Positions 1-8,083 of a stretch of 64,000 bases of DNA are shown one piece after another. The position numbers and the translations under genes were made by a program. The first letter of the stretch is position 1; each line of letters begins with the position of its first letter. The stretch is from assembly GCF_014596915.1 (NCBI RefSeq), contig NZ_JACVWU010000009.1:62001-126000 (forward strand), written 5' to 3'. Under the pieces are notes generated by a model. The model made no database searches, had not been told where the DNA came from, and was given only the letters and a program-made list of their open reading frames with translations. Origin of the DNA: Streptomyces sp. TRM68416 (lineage in GTDB: Bacteria > Actinomycetota > Actinomycetes > Streptomycetales > Streptomycetaceae).

Positions 1-731
1 ATGCCGATGGCGAAGGCGGCCGTCATGATGCGCTCGGGGTTGAGGCCGGCGAAGAGCTGGAGGAGGCCCGCGTCCTCGTCGCCGACGAGCGCGTCGGCGG
101 GCAGCCGTACGTCGTCCAGGACCAGCTCGAACTGCTTCTCCGCGGCCTGGAGTTCCATGTCGATCTGCCGACGGGTGAAGCCGTCGGCGTCGCGCGGGAC
201 GATGAACAGGCAGGGTTTGAGGGTGCCGGTGCGGGCGTCCTCGGTGCGGCCGACGACGAGGGTGGCGTCGGCGATGTCGACGCCGGAGATGAAGACCTTG
301 CGGCCGGTGAGCAGCCAGTCGGCGCCGTCCCTGCGGGCGGTGGTGGTGATGCGGTGGGAGTTGGAGCCGGCGTCGGGTTCGGTGATGCCGAAGGCCATGG
401 TGCGGGTGCCGTTGGCCAGGGCGGGCAGCCACTCGCGTTTCTGTTCCTCGGTCCCGAAGCGGGCGATGACCGTGCCGCAGATGGCCGGGGAGACGACCAT
501 CATCAGCAGCGGGCAGCCCGCGGCGCCGAGTTCTTCGAGGACGAGGGAGAGTTCGGCGATGCCGCCGCCTCCGCCGCCGTACGCCTCCGGCAGGTTGACG
601 CCGAGGTAGCCGAGTTTGGCGGCCTCGGTCCAGAGGTCTTCGCGGACGTAGTCGCGGCCGTGGCGTTTGCCGAGGGCGGCTACTGCGGCTCGTAGGGCCT
701 TGTGTTCTTCGGATTCGATGAGGGTGGTCAC
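1..731 (-). CDS. Acyl-CoA dehydrogenase (C-terminus beyond the left edge)
   Basis: N-terminal 243 residues of a flavin acyl-CoA dehydrogenase, which would oxidise an acyl-CoA to its enoyl-CoA. The family hallmarks visible are LPEAYGGGG near residue 47, the MAFGITEPDAGSNSHR stretch that contacts flavin and substrate, and FISGVDIADATLVVGRT. The GTG start at 731 is chosen because an AAGGAG sits six bases upstream. It is the last visible gene of a leftward operon with an acyl-CoA carboxylase and an AtuA-like protein, so the substrate is probably a branched or terpenoid acyl-CoA (inference). The 55-bp gap from the upstream carboxylase holds a hairpin that could lower its expression relative to the earlier genes. 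The stop codon and catalytic glutamate lie outside the window. Confidence 0.9.
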   Translation of the reverse strand, partial: MTTLIESEEHKALRAAVAALGKRHGRDYVREDLWTEAAKLGYLGVNLPEAYGGGGGGIAELSLVLEELGAAGCPLLMMVVSPAICGTVIARFGTEEQKREWLPALANGTRTMAFGITEPDAGSNSHRITTTARRDGADWLLTGRKVFISGVDIADATLVVGRTEDARTGTLKPCLFIVPRDADGFTRRQIDMELQAAEKQFELVLDDVRLPADALVGDEDAGLLQLFAGLNPERIMTAAFAIG

Positions 732-758
732 GGAGCTCCTTCGGACTGCGGGTTGTGT

Positions 759-788
759 GTGGTTGCTCGCGCAGTTCCGCGCGCCCCT
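759..788 (-). repeat. Dispersed intergenic element, copy 1
   Basis: Read on the minus strand this 30-bp stretch matches positions 24522-24551 on the plus strand at about 28 of 30 bases; the shared core is GGAACTGCGCGAGCA. It is the kind of short GC-rich element scattered between genes in Streptomyces. Here it lies between the carboxylase alpha gene and the dehydrogenase gene, and its left arm takes part in the hairpin at 779-799. Confidence 0.7.
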
Positions 789-799
789 ATGGGGCGCGC
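779..799 (-). terminator. Hairpin enclosing the carboxylase stop codon
   Basis: A perfect 9-bp GC stem (779-787 paired with 791-799) has a three-base loop. The TAG stop codon of the carboxylase alpha gene (787-789) runs across the left stem end and the loop. There is no U-tract, so it may act as an attenuator or mRNA-end protector before the acyl-CoA dehydrogenase gene rather than as a full terminator. Confidence 0.55.
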
Positions 800-2637
800 T
801 CCACTACCGCCAGTAGTGCGCCTGGCTCCACCTGTTGGCCCTGGGTGGCTTCCAGGGCTGCGAGTGTCCCTGTGACGGGCGCCGTGATCCGGTGCTCCAT
901 CTTCATCGCCTCCAGCCACAGCAGCGGCTGTCCGGCCGTCACAGCGGCTCCTACGGCCACGTCCTCGGCGATCCTCACCACCGTTCCCGGCATGGGGGCC
1001 AGGAGCGAACCCGGGGCGTGTTGTGCGGTGGGGTCGGGGAAGCGGGGCAGGGCGGTGAGGGTGGTGGTGTTGACGTGGACCCGGTCGCCGTAGCGCGCGA
1101 CCTCGAACCGGCGCTGTATGCCGTCCACTTCCAGGACGACGAGGTCCGCGCCGGCGCGCACGACGCGCACGCCGTCGGCCTCCAGGCCCGCGCGCCCGTG
1201 CCGGTAGCGGACCTCGTGCTCCTCGCCCGCCATGGCGTAACGCTTCACCTGCGGCTGCGAGGGAACGTTGCGCCAGCCGCCGAAGCGGGAGCGGGCCGGA
1301 CCTTGGGCTTCCGCGAGGGCTGCCGCCAGGGGCGCGTACGGGTCGGGGGCGGGCTCGGTCAGGTCGGCGAGGTGGCGGTCGTAGAAGCCCGTGTCCATAC
1401 GGGCGCCTGTGAACTCCGGGTGCCGCAGGGAGCGGACGAGGAGGTCGCGGTTGGTGGGCGGGCCGTGGAGCGTGGCCCGTTCCAGGGCGCCGGCGAGCTT
1501 GCGGGCGGCCTCCGCGCGCGTGGGGGCGTGGGCGACGGCCTTGGCGAGCAGGGGGTCGTAGTGGATGCCGATGGTGTCGCCGTCGCCGTAGCCGGTGTCC
1601 AGGCGGACGGTGTCCGGGACGGCCAGGCGGTGCAGGGTGCCCGTCTGGGGCGCCCAGTCGTGCGCCGGGTCCTCGGCGTACAGGCGGGCCTCGATCGCGT
1701 GGCCGCGCGCGCATGGGGGGTCGGTTTCGAGGGCGTGGCCCTCGGCGACGCGGATCTGGAGGGCGACCAGGTCGATGCCGAAGACCGCTTCCGTGACGGG
1801 GTGTTCGACCTGGAGGCGGGTGTTCATCTCCAGGAAGTGCGCCCTGTCGTCGGCGACGAGGAACTCGACGGTGCCCGCGCCGACGTAGTCGACGGCGCGC
1901 GCGGCGCGCACGGCCAGCGCACGCAACTCCTCCGCGAGCCCCTCGGAGAGGCCGGGCGCCGGCGCCTCCTCGATGACCTTCTGGTGGCGGCGCTGGAGGG
2001 AGCAGTCGCGCGTGCCCAGCGCCCACACCGTGCCGTGCGCGTCGGCGAGCACCTGCACCTCGACGTGCCGGCCGTGCTCGATGTACGGCTCGACGAACAC
2101 CTCGCCGTCCCCGAAGGCGCTCGCCGCCTCGGCGCGCGCGCCCTCCAGGGCGGCGCTGAGCTCCTCCAGGCAGCGCACGATCCGCATCCCGCGCCCCCCT
2201 CCGCCCGCGGCCGCCTTCACGAGTACCGGCAGGTCGCCCTGCGCGACCTCGCGCAGGGGCGCGAGCCCCATCAGCTCCTTCGCGCGCGTCTTGGACGCCA
2301 TCGCCTCGATCGCCTCCGGCGGCGGCCCGATCCAGACCAGGCCCGCGTCGAGGACGGCACGCGCGAAGTCGGCGTTCTCGGAGAGGAAGCCGTACCCGGG
2401 GTGCACGGCGTCCGCGCCCGCGGCGACGGCCGCCTTCACGATCAGGTCGCCGCGCAGATACGTCTCCGCGGGCGCCGCCCCCGGCAGCCGTACCGCCGTG
2501 TCGGCCACGCGCGCGTGGAGGGCGTTGTCGTCGGCGTCCGAGTGCACGGCGACCGTCCGGATCCCCAGCTCGCGGCAGGTGCGGAAGACCCGGCAGGCGA
2601 TCTCGCCCCGGTTGGCGACGAGGACAGAAGTGATCAC
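787..2637 (-). CDS. Acyl-CoA carboxylase alpha subunit (biotin carboxylase + BCCP)
   Basis: 616-aa biotin-dependent carboxylase subunit that carboxylates its own biotin with ATP and bicarbonate and passes CO2 to the partner carboxyltransferase encoded just upstream. Biotin carboxylase N-domain (SVLVANRGEIACRVFRT), ATP-grasp glycine loop (KAAAGGGGRGMRIVR), the EMNTRLQVEHPVTE active-site motif, then a C-terminal biotinyl domain with AMKMEH; the biotinylated lysine is near residue 579. The GTG start at 2637 gives the normal family N-terminus (MITSVLVANRGE); the frame stays open upstream but that part is shadow. Odd: the stretch between KELM and DLPVLVK at the start of the ATP-grasp domain is about eight residues shorter than in typical homologues. 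It resembles 3-methylcrotonyl/geranyl-CoA carboxylase alpha chains, but the substrate cannot be fixed from sequence. Confidence 0.92.
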   Translation of the reverse strand: MITSVLVANRGEIACRVFRTCRELGIRTVAVHSDADDNALHARVADTAVRLPGAAPAETYLRGDLIVKAAVAAGADAVHPGYGFLSENADFARAVLDAGLVWIGPPPEAIEAMASKTRAKELMGLAPLREVAQGDLPVLVKAAAGGGGRGMRIVRCLEELSAALEGARAEAASAFGDGEVFVEPYIEHGRHVEVQVLADAHGTVWALGTRDCSLQRRHQKVIEEAPAPGLSEGLAEELRALAVRAARAVDYVGAGTVEFLVADDRAHFLEMNTRLQVEHPVTEAVFGIDLVALQIRVAEGHALETDPPCARGHAIEARLYAEDPAHDWAPQTGTLHRLAVPDTVRLDTGYGDGDTIGIHYDPLLAKAVAHAPTRAEAARKLAGALERATLHGPPTNRDLLVRSLRHPEFTGARMDTGFYDRHLADLTEPAPDPYAPLAAALAEAQGPARSRFGGWRNVPSQPQVKRYAMAGEEHEVRYRHGRAGLEADGVRVVRAGADLVVLEVDGIQRRFEVARYGDRVHVNTTTLTALPRFPDPTAQHAPGSLLAPMPGTVVRIAEDVAVGAAVTAGQPLLWLEAMKMEHRITAPVTGTLAALEATQGQQVEPGALLAVVERAP

Positions 2638-2647
2638 AGCAGGTCCC

Positions 2648-4246
2648 TCACATCCGGAAGACGCCGAAGCCGCCGCGCGCGCCCTCGTAGGGCGCGGTGT
2701 GGACGGCGGACAGGCACAGGCCGAGCACGGTGCGGGTGTCGCGCGGGTCGATGACGCCGTCGTCGTAGAGCCGCCCCGACAGGAACATCGGCAGCGACTC
2801 GGACTCGATCTGCTGCTCCACCATGGCGCGCAGCGCGGCGTCCGCCTCCTCGTCGTAGGGCAGGCCCTTCGCGGCGGCCGACTGGCGGGCGACGATCGAC
2901 AGCACGCCCGCGAGCTGCTGCGGCCCCATGACGGCCGACTTGGCGCTCGGCCAGGCAAAGAGGAAGCGCGGGTCGTAGGCGCGCCCGCACATGCCGTAGT
3001 GCCCGGCACCGTACGAGGCGCCCATCAGCACCGACAGATGCGGCACCCGGCTGTTGCTGACCGCGTTGATCATCATCGCGCCGTGCTTGATGATGCCGCC
3101 CTGCTCGTACTCCTTGCCGACCATGTAGCCGGTGGTGTTGTGCAGGAAGAGCAGCGGGATGTCCCGCTGGTTCGCCAACTGGATGAACTGGGCGGCCTTC
3201 TGGGACTCCTCGCTGAACAACACGCCCCGGGCGTTGGCGAGGATGCCGACCGGATAGCCGTGCAGGGTCGCCCAGCCGGTCGCCAGGCTCGTCCCGTACA
3301 GCGGCTTGAACTCGTCGAAGTCGGAGGCGTCGACGATCCGGGCGATGACCTCGCGCGGGTCGAACGGCACCTTCAGCTCGCCGGGGACGATCCCGAGCAG
3401 CTCCTCCGGGTCGTACTTGGGCGGCTCGGCGGGCCCCGGATCCTCGTACGCCTTGCGGTGGTTGAGCCGGGCCACCACGCGCCGGGCCTGCCACAGGGCG
3501 TCCGGCTCGTCCACGGCGAAGTAGTCGGCGAGGCCCGACACGCGCGCGTGCATCTCCGCACCGCCCAGCGACTCGTCGTCGCTCTCCTCGCCGGTGGCCA
3601 TCTTCACCAGCGGCGGACCGCCGAGGAACACCTTGGCGCGCTCCTTGACCATGATCACGTGGTCGGACATGCCGGGGACGTAGGCCCCTCCGGCGGTGGA
3701 GTTCCCGAAAACGACGGCGACGGTCGGGATGCCGGCGGCGGAGAGCCGGGTGAGGTCCCGGAAGATCGCGCCGCCGGGGATGAAGATCTCCTTCTGGGAG
3801 GGCAGATCGGCGCCGCCCGACTCCACCAGGCTGATGCAGGGCAGCCGGTTGGCGAGGGCGATGTCGTTCGCGCGCAGGGCCTTCTTCAGTGACCAGGGAT
3901 TGCTGGCGCCCCCGCGCACGGTCGGGTCGTTGGCGGTGATCAGGCACTCCACGCCCTCGACGACCCCGATACCGGTGACGAGCGAGGCGCCCACGGTGTA
4001 GTCGCTCCCCCAGGCCGCCAGCGGCGACAGCTCCAGGAACGGGGTGTCGGGGTCGAGGAGCAGCTCGATGCGCTCGCGGGCGAGCAGCTTGCCCCGCGCG
4101 CGGTGCCGTGCGACGTACTTCTCGCCGCCGCCCGCGAGGGCCTTGGCGTGCTCGGCGTCGAGTTCGGCGAGCCTGGCGAGCATGGCCTCGCGGTTGGCCC
4201 GGTGGTCGGGGCTCGTCACGTCCAGCGTGGACGTCAGGACGGTCAC
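2648..4246 (-). CDS. Acyl-CoA carboxylase beta subunit (carboxyltransferase)
   Basis: 532-aa carboxyltransferase that transfers the carboxyl group from biotin to an acyl-CoA. Both crotonase-like halves are present: an N-half with HRARGKLLARERIELLLDP and the oxyanion region SGGADLPSQ, and a C-half with GILANARGVLFSEESQKAAQFIQ and HNTTGYMVGKEYEQGGIIKHGAMM. This layout is that of methylcrotonyl/geranyl-CoA carboxylase beta chains (AccD1/AtuC/LiuB type) rather than propionyl-CoA carboxylases. The GTG start at 4246 overlaps the stop of the AtuA-like gene by four bases, implying translational coupling; the alpha subunit gene starts 10 bp after this stop. Functional unit with the alpha subunit is very likely; the exact substrate is inference. 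Confidence 0.92.
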   Translation of the reverse strand: MTVLTSTLDVTSPDHRANREAMLARLAELDAEHAKALAGGGEKYVARHRARGKLLARERIELLLDPDTPFLELSPLAAWGSDYTVGASLVTGIGVVEGVECLITANDPTVRGGASNPWSLKKALRANDIALANRLPCISLVESGGADLPSQKEIFIPGGAIFRDLTRLSAAGIPTVAVVFGNSTAGGAYVPGMSDHVIMVKERAKVFLGGPPLVKMATGEESDDESLGGAEMHARVSGLADYFAVDEPDALWQARRVVARLNHRKAYEDPGPAEPPKYDPEELLGIVPGELKVPFDPREVIARIVDASDFDEFKPLYGTSLATGWATLHGYPVGILANARGVLFSEESQKAAQFIQLANQRDIPLLFLHNTTGYMVGKEYEQGGIIKHGAMMINAVSNSRVPHLSVLMGASYGAGHYGMCGRAYDPRFLFAWPSAKSAVMGPQQLAGVLSIVARQSAAAKGLPYDEEADAALRAMVEQQIESESLPMFLSGRLYDDGVIDPRDTRTVLGLCLSAVHTAPYEGARGGFGVFRM

Positions 4247-5913
4247 AGCAGGGCCTCCGGTATGTCCAGGTGGCGGGAGCGCAGCCATTCGCCGAGGGCC
4301 TTGGCCTGCGGGTCGAAGCGGTGCTGGGCGGCGACGCCCTCGCCGAGGATTCCGTCGACGACGAAGTTCAGGGCGCGCAGGTTCGGCAGGACGTGCCGGG
4401 TGACGGGCAGCGGGCGGCACTCGGGGAGCAGTTCGCGGAAGCGGTCCGCGGTCAGCTCGTGGACGAGCCACCGCCAGGCCTCGTCCGTGCGCACCCATAC
4501 GCCGACGTTGGCGTTCCCGCCCTTGTCCCCGCTGCGGGCGCCCGCGACGAGGCCGAGGGGGGCGCGGGTCAGCGGCCCCGCGGAGGGCGGTTGCGGCAGC
4601 GGTGGTTCCGGTACGTCGTCGAGTACGAGGGTGTCCTGGGGCGGCGCCACGGGGACCCGTCGGCCGCCGTGGAGGACGGCCGCGTGGGCGGCGGCGCCCT
4701 GGGGGACGTACACCTCCTCGAAGACGCCGTAGGGCGCGCCCTTTCCCGGGGGAGCGAGCACATGGAAGCCGGGGTAGCTCGCGAGGGCCAGCTCCACGGC
4801 GGCGGATCCGATCGCCCGTCCCACGGCGGCCTGGTCGGGGTCGCGGACGACGAGCCGGAGCAGGGCGCTCGCCATCTCCTCCGTCGGCGCGTCGGAGTGG
4901 TCGGTGCGGGCCAACTCCCAGCGCACGTCGGCCACTTTGCCCAGCAGGGGGTCCATCTGCTCCCGCACCAGCGCCGCCTTGGCGTCGATGTCGAGGCCGG
5001 TGAGGACGAAGGCGACCTCGTTGCGGAAGCCGCCGAGCCGGTTGACGCCGACCTTGAGCGTCGGGGGCGGGGCCTCCCCGCGCACGCCGTCGATCCGGAC
5101 GCGGTCGGCGCCCTCCTGGGTCAGCCGGACGGTGTCGAGGCGGGCGGTGACGTCGGGTCCGGCGTACCGGGCGCCGGTGGTCTCGTAGAGCAGTTGGGCC
5201 GTGACCGTGCCGACGTCGACGAAGCCCCCCGTGCCCGGGTGCTTGGTGATGACGGCGGTGCCGTCCTCGTGGAGTTCGGCGAGCGGGAAGCCGGGCCAGC
5301 GTACGTCCCCGTCCCGGAAGAAGGCGTAGTTGCCGCCGGTCGCCTGCGCCCCGCACTCCAGCACGTGCCCGGCGACGACGGCCCCCGCGAGCCGGTCGTA
5401 CTCCCCCGGGCCCCACCCGAAGTGCGCGGCGGCGGGCCCGGTGACCAGGGCGGCGTCCGTCACCCGGCCGGTGACGACGACGTCCGCGCCCTCCCGCAGA
5501 CAGGCGGCGATACCGAAGCCGCCGAGGTAGGCGTGCGCGGCGAGGGCGCCGGGGTGGGAGGCGGTGAGGTCGTCGCCCTCGACGTGGGCCACGCGCACCG
5601 GGATGCCGAGCCGGTCCGCCAACTGCCGTACGGCGTCGGCGAGTCCGGCCGGATTGAGGCCACCGGCGTTGGCGACGACGCGGACGCCGCGGTCGTGGGC
5701 GAGGCCGAGGCACTCCTCCAACTGGCGCAGGAAGGTGCGGGCGTACCCGGCACCGGGATCCTTCAGCCTGTCCCTGCCCAGGATCAGCATGGTCAGCTCG
5801 GCGAGGTAGTCGCCGGTGAGGACGTCGAGTTCACCGCCGGTCAGCATCTCCCGCATGGCGTCGAAGCGGTCGCCGTAGAAGCCGGAGGCGTTGCCGATGC
5901 GGAGGATCGTCAC
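4243..5913 (-). CDS. Acyclic terpene utilisation AtuA-like protein (DUF1446)
   Basis: 556-aa protein of the DUF1446/AtuA family, a family tied to growth on citronellol-type acyclic terpenes in Pseudomonas but without an established reaction. Typical features: N-terminal ILRIGNASGFYGDRFDAM, glycine-rich VRVVANAGGLNPAGLADAV, ADVVVTGRVTDAALVTGPAAAHFGW, and the late LVAGARSGDKGGNANVGVW segment. Overlaps both neighbours by four bases (GTG start over the upstream TGA; TGA stop over the next GTG), so it belongs to one tightly coupled operon with the carboxylase. The combination AtuA + carboxylase + acyl-CoA dehydrogenase supports a terpenoid or branched acyl-CoA pathway, though in actinobacteria the true substrate is unknown. 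Confidence 0.88.
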   Translation of the reverse strand: MTILRIGNASGFYGDRFDAMREMLTGGELDVLTGDYLAELTMLILGRDRLKDPGAGYARTFLRQLEECLGLAHDRGVRVVANAGGLNPAGLADAVRQLADRLGIPVRVAHVEGDDLTASHPGALAAHAYLGGFGIAACLREGADVVVTGRVTDAALVTGPAAAHFGWGPGEYDRLAGAVVAGHVLECGAQATGGNYAFFRDGDVRWPGFPLAELHEDGTAVITKHPGTGGFVDVGTVTAQLLYETTGARYAGPDVTARLDTVRLTQEGADRVRIDGVRGEAPPPTLKVGVNRLGGFRNEVAFVLTGLDIDAKAALVREQMDPLLGKVADVRWELARTDHSDAPTEEMASALLRLVVRDPDQAAVGRAIGSAAVELALASYPGFHVLAPPGKGAPYGVFEEVYVPQGAAAHAAVLHGGRRVPVAPPQDTLVLDDVPEPPLPQPPSAGPLTRAPLGLVAGARSGDKGGNANVGVWVRTDEAWRWLVHELTADRFRELLPECRPLPVTRHVLPNLRALNFVVDGILGEGVAAQHRFDPQAKALGEWLRSRHLDIPEALL

Positions 5914-6704
5914 GGCGTACCGCCCTTGGGCTCGCGTCCGGCGCCGGGCGGGCCCGCGAAGGCCTGGGCGAGGTCGAGCCAGCGGTCGGCGTCGGGGCCG
6001 GTGGCGTGGACGGCGAGGTCGGCGCGGTGGGCCCGCCGGGTGACCAGGAGGCAGAAGTCGAGGGCGGGGCCGGTGACGCGCTGCGGGGCGCCCTCGGGTC
6101 CGTAGGCCCACAACTCCCCGGATGGGGCGATGAGTTCGACGCGGAACTCCTCGGCGGGCGGGGCCAGCCCCCGTACCCCGTAGGCGTAGTCGCGGGCCCG
6201 TACCCCGATGCGTGCCACATGCCGGAGCCGGTCGGTGGGGGTGCGCACCGCGCCGATCGCGTCCGCGATGTCCTGGCCGTGGGCCCAGGTCTCCATGAGG
6301 CGGGCGCTCGCCATGGAGGCGGCCGACATGGGCGGGCCGTACCAGGGGAAGCGGGCGCCGTCGGGTGCGGCGCGCAGGGCGTCGGCGAGTGCCTTACGTC
6401 CGGCCCGCCACCCGGCGAGGATCTCGGCGGGCGGTTTCCCCGCGCCTTCCTCCGCGCCCTCGTCGACGAAGCGGTCGGGGGCGGCCAGCGCCTTCTCGAC
6501 CTCGTGGGCGAAGGCGTCGGCATCGGTGACGGCGAGCAGCGCCGCGCGGTCGGTCCAGGCGAGGTGCGCGATCTGGTGCGCGACGGTCCAACCGGGGGCG
6601 GGCGTCGGAAGCGACCAGCGTTCCGCTTCCAACTCGGCGACAGTGCGGTCCAGTTCGTCGCTCTCCGCGCGCAGGTCGTCGATGACGGGCGTCGGGTCGG
6701 CCAT
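5910..6704 (-). CDS. TIGR03084-family (DinB/MDMPI-like) protein
   Basis: 264-aa actinobacterial protein of the TIGR03084 group, related to DinB/mycothiol maleylpyruvate isomerase four-helix bundles. The conserved helix carries PTPAPGWTVAHQIAHLAWTD near residues 35-55, with histidines in the position used for metal binding, and later WAHGQDIADAIG with HxxD-like residues. First gene of the leftward operon, overlapping AtuA by four bases. The ATG at 6704 (MADPTPVIDDL) is preferred; an ATG at 6716 is possible and neither has a strong ribosome site. A large palindrome lies 24 bp upstream. Biochemical role unknown; members recur beside acyl-CoA carboxylase/AtuA operons. Confidence 0.82.
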   Translation of the reverse strand: MADPTPVIDDLRAESDELDRTVAELEAERWSLPTPAPGWTVAHQIAHLAWTDRAALLAVTDADAFAHEVEKALAAPDRFVDEGAEEGAGKPPAEILAGWRAGRKALADALRAAPDGARFPWYGPPMSAASMASARLMETWAHGQDIADAIGAVRTPTDRLRHVARIGVRARDYAYGVRGLAPPAEEFRVELIAPSGELWAYGPEGAPQRVTGPALDFCLLVTRRAHRADLAVHATGPDADRWLDLAQAFAGPPGAGREPKGGTP

Positions 6705-6727
6705 GGGGAGGAGCATGGCAGCGGGCC

Positions 6728-6759
6728 ATAAATCAATCAAGCATGCTTGCATGATTTAT
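6728..6759. promoter_or_regulatory. 32-bp near-perfect palindrome, putative repressor operator
   Basis: Outer arms ATAAATCA / TGATTTAT flank a perfect 12-bp core CAAGCATGCTTG; only two positions per arm fail to pair. It is AT-rich amid GC-rich sequence and lies just upstream of the acyl-CoA catabolic operon. Size and symmetry suit a TetR-family dimer pair. No TetR gene is adjacent, so the regulator would be encoded elsewhere. Confidence 0.75.
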
Positions 6760-6810
6760 TTCCCGGGCGCGTCACGGCCCGCGCGCGGGCCGCGCACAGG
6801 GTTCACGTCG

Positions 6811-6927
6811 CGCGGTTTCAGGAGGAGCGCGCGGTTTCAGGAGGAGGGCGCGGTTTCAGGAGGAGCGCGCGGTTTCAGGAGGAGGGCGCGGTTTCAGGAG
6901 GAGCGCGCGGTTTCAGGAGGAGGGCGC
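6811..6927. repeat. Six-copy 19-bp tandem repeat at the 3' end of the EamA gene
   Basis: Six copies of GGTTTCAGGAGGAG plus a five-base linker start at 6814, 6833, 6852, 6871, 6890 and 6909, an exact 19-bp period. The base after GGAGGAG alternates C, G, C, G, C, G, giving a 38-bp higher-order unit. On the minus strand each copy repeats the final codons and TGA stop of the EamA gene, so the array is a serial duplication of that gene's end. Not a CRISPR: there are no spacers. Confidence 0.95.
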
Positions 6928-7860
6928 CGCCACGCCCTTCGCCCGCCCGCGCCCCACCTGCGTCCGCACCGCGCCCATGCTCGCCGCGATCACGAGGGCG
7001 ATCGCGAGGGCCTGCACGGGGGACAGCGCCTGCTGGAGGATCAGGAAGCCGGCCGCGGCGGCGATGGCCGGTTCCAGGCTCATCAGGACGGCGAAGGTGG
7101 AGGCAGGCAGGCGGCGCAGGGCGAGGAGTTCGAGGGTGTACGGCAGGACGGAGGAGAGCACGGCGACGGCGGCGCCGAGCCCGAGCGTCAGCGGGTCGAC
7201 GAGCTTGGTCCCGGCCTCCGCGATGCCCAGCGGCAGGAACAGCAGCGCCCCGACCGCCATGGCCAGCGCCAGCCCGTCGGCCTGCGGGAACCGGCGGCCG
7301 GTGCGGGCGCTGAAGACGATGTACGCCGCCCACATCGCCCCCGCGCCCAGCGCGAAGGCGGCGCCGACCGGATCGAGGCTGTCGAACCCGCCGCCGCCCA
7401 GGAGGAAGACGCCGGCGAGGGCGAGCGCGGCCCAGAGCAGGTTGACCAGGCGCCGGGAGGCCAGGACGGACAGCGCGAGCGGGCCGAGCACCTCCAGGGT
7501 GACGGCGGGGCCGAGCGGGATGCGGTCCACGGCCTGGTAGAAGAGGCCGTTCATCGCGGCCATGGTGATGCCGAAGACGACGACCGTCCCCCAGTCGGCG
7601 CGGGAGTGGCCGCGCAGCCTGGGGCGGCAGATCAGCAGCAGGACGACGGCGGCCACCGCCAGCCTCAGCGTCACGATGCCGAGCGCGCCCGCGCGGGGCA
7701 TCAGGCTCACCGCGAGCGCGGCACCGAACTGCACGGACAGACCGCCGGCGAGGACGAGTCCGACGGGACCGAGGGACCCCCGGCGGCCCGGCGCGGGGGT
7801 GCGACCGGTGGACTGCTGCGCGGTCGTGGAGGTGCCGGGTGCGGCGCTGGAGGTGCTCAC
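6913..7860 (-). CDS. EamA/DMT-family transporter
   Basis: 315-aa polytopic membrane protein of the drug/metabolite transporter superfamily, predicted to export a small metabolite. Two EamA halves, each with about five hydrophobic helices; typical segments are FGAALAVSLMPRAGALGIVTLRLAVAA in the first half and LSSVLPYTLELLALRRLPASTFAVLMSLEPAIAAAAGFLIL in the second. GTG start at 7860 with GGAG upstream. The C-terminus (VAAPSS then stop) has been tandemly duplicated downstream as a 19-bp repeat. A GntR-type operator-like sequence lies 55-75 bp upstream, matching those around the GntR gene at 9461, so control by that regulator is plausible. Confidence 0.88.
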   Translation of the reverse strand: MSTSSAAPGTSTTAQQSTGRTPAPGRRGSLGPVGLVLAGGLSVQFGAALAVSLMPRAGALGIVTLRLAVAAVVLLLICRPRLRGHSRADWGTVVVFGITMAAMNGLFYQAVDRIPLGPAVTLEVLGPLALSVLASRRLVNLLWAALALAGVFLLGGGGFDSLDPVGAAFALGAGAMWAAYIVFSARTGRRFPQADGLALAMAVGALLFLPLGIAEAGTKLVDPLTLGLGAAVAVLSSVLPYTLELLALRRLPASTFAVLMSLEPAIAAAAGFLILQQALSPVQALAIALVIAASMGAVRTQVGRGRAKGVAAPSS

Positions 7861-7914
7861 GTAAGGCTCCGGGCGGGTACGGAATCGATTCTGTTCACTA
7901 CACTGTACGTCGAA

Positions 7915-7936
7915 GTCCAGAACAATGGACCAGTCA
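7915..7936. promoter_or_regulatory. Putative GntR operator and promoter of the EamA gene
   Basis: GTCCA (7915-7919) and TGGAC (7926-7930) form an inverted repeat with six bases between. TGGACCAGTC (7926-7935) is identical to the core of the site at 9433-9442 before the GntR gene. On the minus strand TTGTTC with TGTAGT 17 bp further on makes a weak promoter overlapping the site. Confidence 0.5.
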
Positions 7937-8083
7937 GGTGCATAACCGTCTTACGCAACTGTCGCGTGCCGGGGAGGGGCTGTCAACGCGATTCCGCGGA
8001 GTGGACGGCCCCCTGACAAAGGCGTCCCGCACCGACGGGATACGGTCCGCAGCAGCACCCCGCCACGTCCTCCCGGAGACCCC

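Noticed and set aside
6811..6927. CRISPR-like regular repeat
   Set aside because: Repeats abut with no spacers and are too short; it is a simple tandem repeat.
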